A stretch of DNA of 64,000 nucleotides from Celerinatantimonas yamalensis. Lineage in GTDB: Bacteria > Pseudomonadota > Gammaproteobacteria > Enterobacterales > Celerinatantimonadaceae. Within the stretch, counting starts at the first letter, position 1. Each line of letters opens with the position of its first letter. Position numbers and translations under genes: made by a program. Below, piece after piece: positions 35,072 to 44,006 of the stretch. The DNA is taken from contig NZ_JBEQCT010000009.1 in the NCBI RefSeq assembly GCF_046054155.1, forward strand, positions 1 to 64,000, written 5' to 3'. The notes below the pieces were generated by a model, which searched no databases, was not told the origin of the DNA, and was given only the letters and a program-made list of their open reading frames with translations.

Positions 35072-36505
35072 ATGGCTTGGTTTCTAATGTGTGTCGGCAT
35101 TTTACTGGCTGGCTATTTTATCTATGGCAAGATCATTGAGCGGATCTTTGCCCCACAACCTGAACGTGCAACCCCCGCCACGGAAATGGCCGATGGCGTC
35201 GACTACGTCGTCATGAGCGACAAAAAAATCTATCTGGTGCAATTACTGAATATTGCAGGCCTCGGCCCTATCTTTGGCCCTATTCTAGGTGCTTTGTATG
35301 GACCGGTTGCAATGCTCTGGATCGTCTTTGGCAGTATTTTTGCGGGCGCCGTTCATGATTACTTCTCTGGCATGTTGTCAATTCGCTCCAATGGCGCATC
35401 CGTACCAACAGTTGTTGGCGATCAACTCGGTAATGTTGCCAAACATTTTATGAATATCTTTGCGGTCATATTGCTATTGTTGGTCGGCGTGGTCTTTGTC
35501 TTAGGTCCAGCAAAATTACTCGCCGAGATGATGCATATCAATGTATCAATTTGGGTCGCCATTATCTTTGCTTATTATATTTTGGCAACCATTGTACCCA
35601 TCGATAAAATTATTGGGCGGTTATACCCTATCTTTGGCGCCCTACTCATATTTATGTCAATTGGCCTAATGATTGGTCTAGCTGTCAGCGATCACCACTT
35701 TTATAATCAAGGCTTGCAACTGACCCAGAATCTCCACCCTAAAAATCTCCCGCTTTGGCCACTGTTATTTATTACGATTGCCTGTGGTGCCGTATCAGGC
35801 TTTCATGCCACTCAATCACCATTGATGGCGCGCTGTATGGCCAACGAAAAATCAGGGCGTTTTGTATTTTATGGCGCCATGATTGGCGAAGGGATCATCG
35901 CGTTGATCTGGTGTACTCTGGGTTTATCATTCTATCATGACACGGGTGCCCTTGAAGCAACGATTCTACATGGTGGTCCAGCAGCCGTTGTCCATGATGT
36001 TTCCACATCCTTACTCGGTGGTTTCGGCGGCTTATTAGCAATTTTGGGCGTGGTCATCTTACCCATTACATCTGGTGACACCGCCTTTCGTAGTGCGCGT
36101 TTGATTATTGCAGACTTTTTAAAATTAACGCAAAAATCATTAATTCGGCGCTTGTGGATAGCCATTCCGATGTTTGTTGTCGGTTACTTAATCACACTTG
36201 CTCAATTTGGGGTCATTTGGCGCTACTTTGGTTGGGCTAATCAAACCACTGCGATGATCATGCTGTGGGCTGCTGCTGCCTATTTAGCCAAAGAGGGAAA
36301 ATTCCACTGGGTATGTACCATTCCTGCGGCATTTATGACAGCCGTTACCTTCACCTACCTGTGCCATGCCACCATTGGTTTTAATCTACCGATGTCAATT
36401 GCAACACCAGTAGGCTTAGGCATTACCGCTATTGCCCTGATCGCCTTTTTAATCAAATTTAAAGGCCCGCACGCACTCAATAGTGCAGCAGTCAAACCGC
36501 ATTAA
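35072..36505 (+). CDS. CstA-family transporter (short form), probable pyruvate/peptide uptake
   Basis: A 477-aa membrane protein with about 13 hydrophobic segments of the carbon starvation CstA family. Recognisable blocks are the N-terminal DYVVMSDKKIYLVQLLNIAGLGPIFGP split by its helix, the FAGAVHDYFSGMLSIRSNGAS loop, SGFHATQSPLMARC and the GDTAFRSARLI segment. It is much shorter than E. coli CstA or BtsT (about 700 aa) and belongs to the short CstA subgroup. A perfect AAGGAGG site precedes the ATG. Adjacent BtsS/BtsR-like genes suggest it is their target and that pyruvate is the substrate; peptides are the alternative. Confidence 0.8.
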   Translation: MAWFLMCVGILLAGYFIYGKIIERIFAPQPERATPATEMADGVDYVVMSDKKIYLVQLLNIAGLGPIFGPILGALYGPVAMLWIVFGSIFAGAVHDYFSGMLSIRSNGASVPTVVGDQLGNVAKHFMNIFAVILLLLVGVVFVLGPAKLLAEMMHINVSIWVAIIFAYYILATIVPIDKIIGRLYPIFGALLIFMSIGLMIGLAVSDHHFYNQGLQLTQNLHPKNLPLWPLLFITIACGAVSGFHATQSPLMARCMANEKSGRFVFYGAMIGEGIIALIWCTLGLSFYHDTGALEATILHGGPAAVVHDVSTSLLGGFGGLLAILGVVILPITSGDTAFRSARLIIADFLKLTQKSLIRRLWIAIPMFVVGYLITLAQFGVIWRYFGWANQTTAMIMLWAAAAYLAKEGKFHWVCTIPAAFMTAVTFTYLCHATIGFNLPMSIATPVGLGITAIALIAFLIKFKGPHALNSAAVKPH

Positions 36506-36519
36506 CTCGCTTCATTATC

Positions 36520-36549
36520 AAAAAGCCCGCCGTATGCGGGCTTTTTTGT
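36520..36549. terminator. bidirectional terminator between the cstA-family gene and hldE
   Basis: A stem AGCCCGC/GCGGGCT with A and T tracts (AAAAA before, TTTTTT after) lies 14 bases after the transporter stop; hldE ends 46 bases to its right and could use it in the other direction. Confidence 0.85.
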
Positions 36550-36595
36550 TTAATAAACGACTAACAGAGCGGGCCGTTTCGCTTTACTGGTCGCA

Positions 36596-38023
36596 TCACG
36601 GCCGTTTTTTAATCGCATTAATAATAGCGCTAGTTGAACAACCATCCTCAAAATGTAGCACCTGAACATCACCGCCATGCGCCAACACTTCTTGATGTCC
36701 GGCAATTTCATGAACTTGATAATCGCCACCTTTCACTAATAAATCAGGCAACACATCAGCGATCAATTGCTGAGGAGTATCGCTGCTAAAGCTCACCACC
36801 CAATCAACCGCACTCAATCCAGCCAACACCGCCATACGCCGCTCTAGCGGATTGATAGGCCGCTCAGCACCTTTCAGACGACGCACCGACGCATCATCAT
36901 TCACTGCAACAATAAGCCGATCACCTAAGCTTCGTGCTTTGCTTAAATATGACACATGCCCAGCATGTAGAATGTCAAAACAGCCATTGGTCATCACCAC
37001 TTTCTCGCCGCGACTTTGAGCAATATGTACGGCCTCTTTCAGCTGAATTTGAGTAACCACGCCATACCCACTGTCATTACCGCCATAGATTAATTTGGCT
37101 AATTCTTGGGCTGACACAGTTGATGTTCCCATTTTGCCGACCACAATACTGGCCGCAGCATTGGCTAACGCACAGCTTTGAGAAAGGTTCTGTCCAGCGG
37201 CTAAACTAGCAGCAAGCGTGGCAATCACGGTATCCCCGGCGCCTGTGACATCAAATACCTCTTTGGCTTGGGCAGGTAAATGTAGCGGTGCTTTACCCTG
37301 TTCCAGCAACGTCATGCCATGTTCGCTGCGTGTAATTAACAATGCGCTTAAATCCAACGTTTCAACAAGCTGCAGCCCCTTGTTGACAATCTCATCTTCA
37401 CTATCACAATGGCCAACCACTGCTTCAAATTCACCAAAGTTGGGCGTTAACAGTGTCGCTCCTCGATATTTTTCAAAATCTGAACCCTTAGGGTCAACTA
37501 AGATAGGCAAGCCCAGTTCCCGAGCACAGTTAATCAGCGTTTTAACTTGAGATAACGCCCCTTTGTTATAATCGGATAACACTACCACTTGGTGAGACTT
37601 GAGCTGCACGCGGTATTTATCAACTAATTCAGTCGCATCAACGGAGTGAAAATCTTCTTCAAAATCTAGCCGAATTAACTGCTGATGGCGACTCATGACC
37701 CGTAATTTAGTGATGGTTGGAAAGCTATCAAACTGAGCAAAATCACAAGCTACGCCTACTTTAGCCAATTGCACTTTCAACACATTAGCGGCTTCATCTT
37801 TACCAGTCATTCCCAGCAAGGTTGACGACGCGCCCAAGGCAACGACATTTAACGCCACATTCGCAGCGCCGCCTGGGCGTTCTTCGTTGCTTTTTACATT
37901 CACCACGGGTACGGGTGCTTCAGGAGAGATGCGCCCTGTATCACCATGCCAATAACGGTCAAGCATCACATCACCGACAACTAAAACTTTAGCTGGCGCA
38001 TATTCAGGAAGATCTACTTGCAT
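36596..38023 (-). CDS. hldE: bifunctional heptose kinase/adenylyltransferase HldE
   Basis: HldE makes ADP-heptose for the lipopolysaccharide inner core. The 475-aa protein (E. coli 477) has an N-terminal PfkB-like kinase domain (about 1-320) with RPGGAANVALNVVALG near residue 51 and the catalytic FDVTGAGDTVIATLA near residue 261. The C-terminal cytidylyltransferase-type domain starts with TNGCFDILHAGHVSYL near residue 345. It is divergent from the lpxL-type gene; in E. coli it follows glnE. Both neighbours here are also lipid A or nitrogen genes from the same conserved block. Confidence 0.95.
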   Translation of the reverse strand: MQVDLPEYAPAKVLVVGDVMLDRYWHGDTGRISPEAPVPVVNVKSNEERPGGAANVALNVVALGASSTLLGMTGKDEAANVLKVQLAKVGVACDFAQFDSFPTITKLRVMSRHQQLIRLDFEEDFHSVDATELVDKYRVQLKSHQVVVLSDYNKGALSQVKTLINCARELGLPILVDPKGSDFEKYRGATLLTPNFGEFEAVVGHCDSEDEIVNKGLQLVETLDLSALLITRSEHGMTLLEQGKAPLHLPAQAKEVFDVTGAGDTVIATLAASLAAGQNLSQSCALANAAASIVVGKMGTSTVSAQELAKLIYGGNDSGYGVVTQIQLKEAVHIAQSRGEKVVMTNGCFDILHAGHVSYLSKARSLGDRLIVAVNDDASVRRLKGAERPINPLERRMAVLAGLSAVDWVVSFSSDTPQQLIADVLPDLLVKGGDYQVHEIAGHQEVLAHGGDVQVLHFEDGCSTSAIINAIKKRP

Positions 38024-38158
38024 TGTAAATCCTTTATTTTAAGCTCAATCAATTGATAATAATTAAAGTCTATCATAGAGGCTTTTAAAAGCAGCTGATT
38101 TTCCTCTACAATGAGTCGCCTTATGCGTTTGCAATTCCTTGATTTAGATGGTACCCAC

Positions 38159-39094
38159 ATGGCTATGATCATTCCTCCACGTCTCAGCTGGCGAGCATTC
38201 CTTCCGAAGCACTGGGGAGCGTGGCTCATTATTGCGTTTTTATTCACATTAAGTTTATTACCCACCCGACTATCATGGTGGTTAGGGCGATGTATCGGCC
38301 GATTAGCTAAGCGGTTACTCAAATCCCGGCGACATATTGCCCAGCGTAATTTGAAGTTATGCTTTCCCGACGCTTCAGAACAGCAGTTAACGCAATGGGT
38401 TGATGAAACATTTGAACGCTTCGGTCTGGCCATTATAGATACCGCTACAGCTTGGTTTTGGCCACAAAAACGCTTTGCTAAATATATGCATGTGGAAGGC
38501 GGTAATTATCTACACAAACTTCGTGAAGAGGATCCTAAAGGGGGAATACTAGTCATCAGTATGCATTTTTATACACTCGAATGGCACGCTCGAATGTATG
38601 GCACTATCGATCCTGGTGTTGGGGTCTATCGACCGAACTCCAATCCGGTTTATGAGCACTTTCAACATCGCGCTCGGGTTCGTTGTAACCACTATTTAGT
38701 CAATCGCAGCGATTTTCGCGGCATGATCAAAGCATTGCGTCAAGGCGAAGCACTGTGGTATGCCCCCGATCATGACTATGGCAGTCATAAATCGTCCGTC
38801 TTTGTCCCTTTTTTCGCGGTACCCAAAGCATCAACCGTCACTGGGACCAGTGCGTTAGCAAAAGTACCTGGCGTACGCCTTCTGATTAGTTACACGCGAC
38901 GTCATACAGACCGCCCTGGCTATACCTTAGTTATCAAACCACTAGAAGGTAATTATCCAAGCGGAGATATCACCACCGATGCAGCGCTGGTCAATCAGCA
39001 CATTGAGACCGCTATTAAAGAACAGATCCCTGAGTATATGTGGATCCACCGACGCTTTAAATCTCGCCCGGAGGGTGAACCATCCGTTTATTAA
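38159..39094 (+). CDS. lpxL: lipid A biosynthesis lauroyl-type acyltransferase (LpxL/LpxP family)
   Basis: A 311-aa late acyltransferase (E. coli LpxL 306) that adds a secondary acyl chain to Kdo2-lipid IVA on the inner membrane. The catalytic HxxxxE box reads HFYTLE (E. coli LpxL HFLTLE), which separates it from LpxM (HGWAVD). Further blocks are GVYRPNSNP, WYAPDHDYG and the C terminus EYMWIHRRFKSRPEG. The frame begins at 38111, but the ATG at 38159 gives the family N terminus; 38165 is also possible. One N-terminal membrane helix (about 17-35) is visible. Choice between LpxL and LpxP is not possible. Confidence 0.88.
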   Translation: MAMIIPPRLSWRAFLPKHWGAWLIIAFLFTLSLLPTRLSWWLGRCIGRLAKRLLKSRRHIAQRNLKLCFPDASEQQLTQWVDETFERFGLAIIDTATAWFWPQKRFAKYMHVEGGNYLHKLREEDPKGGILVISMHFYTLEWHARMYGTIDPGVGVYRPNSNPVYEHFQHRARVRCNHYLVNRSDFRGMIKALRQGEALWYAPDHDYGSHKSSVFVPFFAVPKASTVTGTSALAKVPGVRLLISYTRRHTDRPGYTLVIKPLEGNYPSGDITTDAALVNQHIETAIKEQIPEYMWIHRRFKSRPEGEPSVY

Positions 39095-39143
39095 GCCCAG
39101 TGTTAACGAGTGCTTTGCTTGTTTGATACAAAGAAACACACAG

Positions 39144-41999
39144 CTAAACCGAGCACTCAAAGATCTGAGCCCAGATCTGCACAATGCTAGCCATTCCGGC
39201 AACGAGTTCGGGAGCAAGTTTCTCTCTTGCGAACATCTCACGATGTGCTTGCAAGGCTTGTCGGTGGCTCTCATTACGAAGGGCTAAATACGTTTCAGTG
39301 AGCTGTTTAGCTTGCGTATCGGTTAACAATCCACAAGTCTGGGCTTGTTCAAAAATACGGACATTATCAGGCCAGCGCGTGAGTTGAGGATATTGATGGC
39401 TATGCGCTAAGACCAGCTGTTGGGCGATAAACTCAATATCGACCATACCGCCAACGGTCTGTTTGAGATCAACTTGTTGCTGATCAGAGCGATCTAAATG
39501 CTGACGCATTTTTTCACGCATCGAGAGAATATTCTCATTGAGCTCGTTGATGTCACGTGGGCGGCTTAATAATTCATGTCGTAAGCTGTCAAATATACTT
39601 TCAAGCGCACCATCCCCTTCAATAATTCGGCTTCGAACCAACGCTTGATGCTCCCATGTCCACGCTTGTTGACGTTGATAATCACGATAAGCAGACCATG
39701 AGCTGACCAACAATCCGGCATTTCCTGAAGGGCGAAGCCGCATGTCCACCTCATATAAGATGCCCGCACGACTGCGGGTTTGAAATAGATGCATGATGCG
39801 CTGCGCTAATCGTAAGTAGAACTGCTTACTGTCGATAACTTTGGGCCCGCTGGTTGAGGCATAACTATCGCAATTATGGATAAACACTAAATCAAGATCC
39901 GAGCCATACCCTAGTTCAATCCCGCCCAACTTGCCATAGCCGATAATCGCAAAGCCACGCTGCAAGTTAGTCGCATCAATGCCATCGGGATACCCATAAC
40001 GATCGATCATCTGTTGCCACGCCAGTTCGACCACTTGGACACAAAGCGCCTGCGCTAATTCAGTTAAGCGATCACTTACTTTCATCACAGGCAAAGCGCC
40101 AGCGCTATCAGCGGCGGCAATTCGCAAAATTTGGATCTGCTTAAATTGACGTAGTGCATCAATTTGTTGCTCAAGATCATCAGGGGCAATACGCAGCATA
40201 AATTGCGATAATTGCTGCGCATACGTTTCATCTGGATAAACTTGATAGAGGATTTGCGGGTCGAGCAGTTCATCGAGCAGCATCGGATAGAGGCTCAGTT
40301 GTTCTGCAACCAATTTGCTGGCATCACACAGTTTCAACAACTGCTTCAATGCACCTGGGTTTTCCAACAAGAGTTGTAAATAGGCGCTTCGAGAAAGGAT
40401 CTGACTTAAAAGCTTAAATAGTCGGCTAGCCAACTGTTCCGCAGCTGGATAAGCAAGGATCATCGGGAGTAATCGTGGCATAAGTTGGTCCAAGGTCTGT
40501 TGGCCTTTTTCACCGAAGACGCGACGCTGCACTTGATGGCGAAACTCACGCACTAAACCAATAAACTCCGCGGATACATCTAAATCAGCATGGTTATCAT
40601 CATCATCGACCTGCCAAAGCGCTTCAAACTGACTATCCAATGGATGTTGTTCTGGCAATGGGTGGCCAAATAAGTCATCAAAGCACCTACTTACTTGCTG
40701 CAATACCGCGTGGATCTGCTGTTCTGCCTCAGCCCAGCTGGTGTATCCCATTACCCAAGCCAAACGACACTGGGCCAAAGGGTCTTGCGGCAAACTCTGC
40801 GTTTGCTGATCGTGGAACTCTTGCAGATAATTTTCGACGCGACGTAAAAATAGATAGCTATCAGCTAAACAGCGATGTTGTAAGGGTGTAAGAATATTTT
40901 CGAGGGTTAGCTGCTTGAGTGCCACCAATAATGAGCGTTGCTGCAAGCTGACAAATCGTCCCCCCCATATGAGTTGCTGTGCTTGCACAATAAATTCTAT
41001 TTCGCGAATGCCTCCACGGCCTAGTTTGATATGACCAGACAGCTTACGCCTCCGTACTTCAGCTAAAATCATTGATTTCATGCGTCGCAATGAATCCACC
41101 ACACCAAAATCGATATAACGCCGATAAACAAAGGGCCGGAGCATTGTTTGCAACTGGATATCAGCATCTTCATCATTGATGCAACGAACCTTGACCATGG
41201 CATATCGCTCCCAGTCTCGACCATGGTTTTGATAATAATCTTCCAGCGCCGTGTGACTCACCGCCAGTGGCCCCGAATCGCCAAAGGGGCGCAGACGCAT
41301 ATCCACCCGAAACACAAACCCATCAGCCGTTGTTTGCCCTAGCAATTGAATCAGCTGCTGACCTAAGCGAATAAAATATTGTTGATTGGCAAGCTGACGA
41401 CGTCCACCTTGGGTGTGACCTTGATGCGGGTAGCTAAAAATGAGATCGATATCGGATGAAAAGTTGAGCTCCCCTCCACCGAGTTTCCCCATCGCCAGAA
41501 CAGTCATGTTTTGAGGATTATTCTGCGCATCCGATGCAATGCCATAAACAGGCTGTAAGTTGTGCACCAACCATTTTATGGCCGTTTGAATGGCGCAATC
41601 GGCAAATTGTGACAGCCACTGGATACTTTGCTCGACGCTTATTTGCCCCGACAGTTCAAGCCAAGCGATGCGCGTAAAAACCTGCTGACGACGCTCTCGC
41701 AAGGCGCATTTCACTGCAACTTCATCCAATTCAAGAAGTTGTTGCTGCCATAAGGGCGCATTCAGCAACGTCGGCAGTTGTTCGCTCAATGACGTATCTA
41801 ACAACTCGAAAAGCCATTGAGGATGACGGACACATTGCTCAAAGAGATAATCACTGGCTGCTAATATCGCTAGCGCCTGCGCTTTTTGTAATGCAGACAA
41901 ACGCGTTGCATCAACAAGTTGCGCAAGACGCTCCGTACCTAGGGCATAAAGCTCAGGCCAGCGCTCAAGTTGCGCAATCATGCCGAGCACTTCGCTCAT
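39144..41999 (-). CDS. glnE: bifunctional glutamine synthetase adenylyltransferase/adenylyl-removing enzyme
   Basis: GlnE adds and removes AMP on glutamine synthetase under the control of the PII protein GlnB, also in this window. The 951-aa protein (E. coli 946) has two nucleotidyltransferase domains in tandem, each with the GSDxD-type motif: GGGELNFSSDIDLIFSY near residue 174 (adenylyl removal) and GGIELGYGSDLDLVFIH near residue 698 (adenylylation), each followed by a helical GlnD PII-uridylyltransferase-like domain. Its ATG overlaps the stop of a chemoreceptor gene, an unusual pairing; in E. coli the upstream gene is ygiF. Confidence 0.95.
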   Translation of the reverse strand: MSEVLGMIAQLERWPELYALGTERLAQLVDATRLSALQKAQALAILAASDYLFEQCVRHPQWLFELLDTSLSEQLPTLLNAPLWQQQLLELDEVAVKCALRERRQQVFTRIAWLELSGQISVEQSIQWLSQFADCAIQTAIKWLVHNLQPVYGIASDAQNNPQNMTVLAMGKLGGGELNFSSDIDLIFSYPHQGHTQGGRRQLANQQYFIRLGQQLIQLLGQTTADGFVFRVDMRLRPFGDSGPLAVSHTALEDYYQNHGRDWERYAMVKVRCINDEDADIQLQTMLRPFVYRRYIDFGVVDSLRRMKSMILAEVRRRKLSGHIKLGRGGIREIEFIVQAQQLIWGGRFVSLQQRSLLVALKQLTLENILTPLQHRCLADSYLFLRRVENYLQEFHDQQTQSLPQDPLAQCRLAWVMGYTSWAEAEQQIHAVLQQVSRCFDDLFGHPLPEQHPLDSQFEALWQVDDDDNHADLDVSAEFIGLVREFRHQVQRRVFGEKGQQTLDQLMPRLLPMILAYPAAEQLASRLFKLLSQILSRSAYLQLLLENPGALKQLLKLCDASKLVAEQLSLYPMLLDELLDPQILYQVYPDETYAQQLSQFMLRIAPDDLEQQIDALRQFKQIQILRIAAADSAGALPVMKVSDRLTELAQALCVQVVELAWQQMIDRYGYPDGIDATNLQRGFAIIGYGKLGGIELGYGSDLDLVFIHNCDSYASTSGPKVIDSKQFYLRLAQRIMHLFQTRSRAGILYEVDMRLRPSGNAGLLVSSWSAYRDYQRQQAWTWEHQALVRSRIIEGDGALESIFDSLRHELLSRPRDINELNENILSMREKMRQHLDRSDQQQVDLKQTVGGMVDIEFIAQQLVLAHSHQYPQLTRWPDNVRIFEQAQTCGLLTDTQAKQLTETYLALRNESHRQALQAHREMFAREKLAPELVAGMASIVQIWAQIFECSV

Positions 42000-43525
42000 T
42001 TTGTTTCGTCTGGCTCTTGACTAATGCGAAAAGCTAACGCTAATTGACCAAGTTCTCGACCTTGATGCTCAATCATTTGCGCTGTTTCAGCCAATTCATC
42101 AATGACCGTTACACTTCCTTGGATCAACTCTTTTACCTGGATCAGGTTTTGATCCATCTGCAAGGCCACCGCACTTTGCTGTTCAGAGGCGGTTGCAATT
42201 TGGCTATTCATATCTGTAATTTTTTGTACTTGGGTGACAATTTGCTCTAATCCATCTCCCGCGGCACTGACCTGCTCAACGCTTTGTTCCGCATACTCAA
42301 CACTCGCTTTCATCAATTGCCCAGCATCACGAGCACTGACTTGCAGCTGCTCAATCATTTTATGAATTTCCACTGTCGCATTTTGGGTTCGCTGCGCTAG
42401 ATTTCTCACTTCATCGGCAACGACCGCAAAACCACGCCCGTGTTCACCGGCACGAGCCGCTTCAATAGCAGCATTTAGTGCTAACAAATTGGTTTGTTCA
42501 GAAATGCTATTAATTGTATCGACAACACTGCCGATAGACACAACCCGCTCTTCTACTTGCTTCACGGCTTGAGTTGAACGATCAATATTTTGTGCCAGTA
42601 AACTGATTGTCTTAATACTTTGAGTGACATCATTGTTGCCTTGATGGGCTAACTTATTGGCTTCCTGTGTTGCGAGTGCTGCTTGTTCAGCATTATCAGC
42701 TACATTATGGACAGTTGCGGCAACTTCACTCATGGCTGAGGCAAGCTGCTCAATTTGGGAAAATTCCTCTTGGGTCGCATCTTTGGTTTCATCCATACAC
42801 AGCGCCATTTGCTCGGCGAGATCGAGCAACTGCTCAGTGGTTTTACGCTGCTCAGTAAAAACTTTGACTAAATCTATTCGAGTATCATTGGCTGCCCGTT
42901 CAATACTGCCAAACTCATCACGACTGCCCATCATGTTGGGAACAGTAAAGTCTTTATTGGCCATCAGACGAAGTTGTTGACGCAAAAGCTCAACTTGTTT
43001 AATCAACACCCTCGCTGCAGCCATCAATAACGCGATAAAACCTACAGCGACGATCACCGTAACAATTAAACTGCGCTGCCAAAACTGGGAGACAACATGA
43101 CTATCGGCATTAAGCGAATGTTGCATCACTAATTGCTGACCATTATTCAATGGCACAACATAGGTGAGAAAATCTGCAGCTTGTACTACTTTTCCGGCTT
43201 CGGGGATGGTTGCTGGCGGTTGCCCTGCGAGGGCTTGACCATTGGCATCAACAATCGCCACTTGATAGTGAACATTCGCTTGGATCATTGTTTGTAAAAA
43301 GCCATTATCCCCTTGATGCTGGTCGGCTAACTGCGCTAGTTGACGCGCTTCGGTGACCATATTGTGCGATTGGATATTGTTCACATCTTGGGTCACTAAA
43401 TAACCGTCAAAGAACAGTTTTGCCACTAACACAATGAGACTGCTAACAATCATTAGGTAAATTTTATGCTTAAGACTAATGTGCGTAATGAGCCGTTCCC
43501 ATTGCGATAACATCGCTTGTTTCAT
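41996..43525 (-). CDS. methyl-accepting chemotaxis protein
   Basis: A 509-aa transmembrane chemoreceptor. Transmembrane helix 1 is at about residues 22-44, a roughly 105-residue periplasmic ligand domain follows, helix 2 is at about 152-175, then a HAMP region and the long coiled-coil signalling domain. The hairpin tip is fully conserved (INSISEQTNLLALNAAIEAARAGEHGRG across two blocks), so it should bind CheA and CheW. The periplasmic domain is small, of the sCACHE or similar size, with no recognisable ligand motif. No C-terminal NWETF tail for CheR docking is present. Its stop codon overlaps the glnE start, so glnE translation may depend on it. Confidence 0.9.
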   Translation of the reverse strand: MKQAMLSQWERLITHISLKHKIYLMIVSSLIVLVAKLFFDGYLVTQDVNNIQSHNMVTEARQLAQLADQHQGDNGFLQTMIQANVHYQVAIVDANGQALAGQPPATIPEAGKVVQAADFLTYVVPLNNGQQLVMQHSLNADSHVVSQFWQRSLIVTVIVAVGFIALLMAAARVLIKQVELLRQQLRLMANKDFTVPNMMGSRDEFGSIERAANDTRIDLVKVFTEQRKTTEQLLDLAEQMALCMDETKDATQEEFSQIEQLASAMSEVAATVHNVADNAEQAALATQEANKLAHQGNNDVTQSIKTISLLAQNIDRSTQAVKQVEERVVSIGSVVDTINSISEQTNLLALNAAIEAARAGEHGRGFAVVADEVRNLAQRTQNATVEIHKMIEQLQVSARDAGQLMKASVEYAEQSVEQVSAAGDGLEQIVTQVQKITDMNSQIATASEQQSAVALQMDQNLIQVKELIQGSVTVIDELAETAQMIEHQGRELGQLALAFRISQEPDETK

Positions 43526-43557
43526 CTAAAATAGTCCTTTCCAAAGAGGCATTGATT

Positions 43558-43602
43558 CGATGAGTTTAGTGTGCACTCGCATACACTAATAACAACTCAT
43601 CG
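43558..43602. repeat. long inverted repeat in the leader of the chemoreceptor gene
   Basis: Arms CGATGAGTT and AACTCATCG (9 bp, 43558-43566 and 43594-43602) enclose a second pair TAGTGT/ACACTA (43567-43572, 43583-43588), with a 5-base bulge. It lies 33-77 bases before the start codon. No T tract follows on either strand, so it is more likely an operator or leader RNA structure than a terminator. Confidence 0.4.
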
Positions 43603-43896
43603 ACGTTTACCTGCTAAACTTGAGCAACATCGTTGTTATGTTCACTCACTTAGATTGTCGGTCTTGTTTGCTTAGCTTCACGCAATATTTTGTAAATGCA
43701 AGCAAACGACATCCAATGTCTGAAGATTGATGTGATTACATTTAATGTGTTGTTTTTAAATGTTTATTTAACGCACTCTAGCGCTAAAAGACACTGCCAT
43801 AAAGTGTACACCTAACACGCGAAAGAGCCCGAAAATAACAGGTTCATTTATTTTGAACTGCACCATTATCACCTAGCAAGTTTACAATAAAAAAAC
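43603..43896. other. gene-free stretch upstream of the chemoreceptor
   Basis: Between the chemoreceptor start (43525) and the end of ygiF (44007) lie 481 bases with no convincing open frame. Apart from the inverted repeat at 43558-43602 and the ygiF terminator at 43898-43922 I see only AT-rich sequence (for instance around 43730-43785) that probably holds the promoter of the chemoreceptor-glnE unit. Confidence 0.4.
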
Positions 43897-43897
43897 A

Positions 43898-43922
43898 AAA
43901 AAAGCGGCCTCGTAGCCGCCTT
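43898..43922 (-). terminator. intrinsic terminator of ygiF
   Basis: On the minus strand a stem GGCGGC/GCCGC with a short loop is followed by TTTTTTTG. It lies about 85 bases beyond the ygiF stop and isolates ygiF from the chemoreceptor-glnE unit. Confidence 0.8.
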
Positions 43923-44006
43923 ATCTAGTCAACATGTGACACCATTAACAACTTTATAAACTAGGGCGTTGACACCTAATACATTGTTCTAACTAATTTT
44001 TAATTA

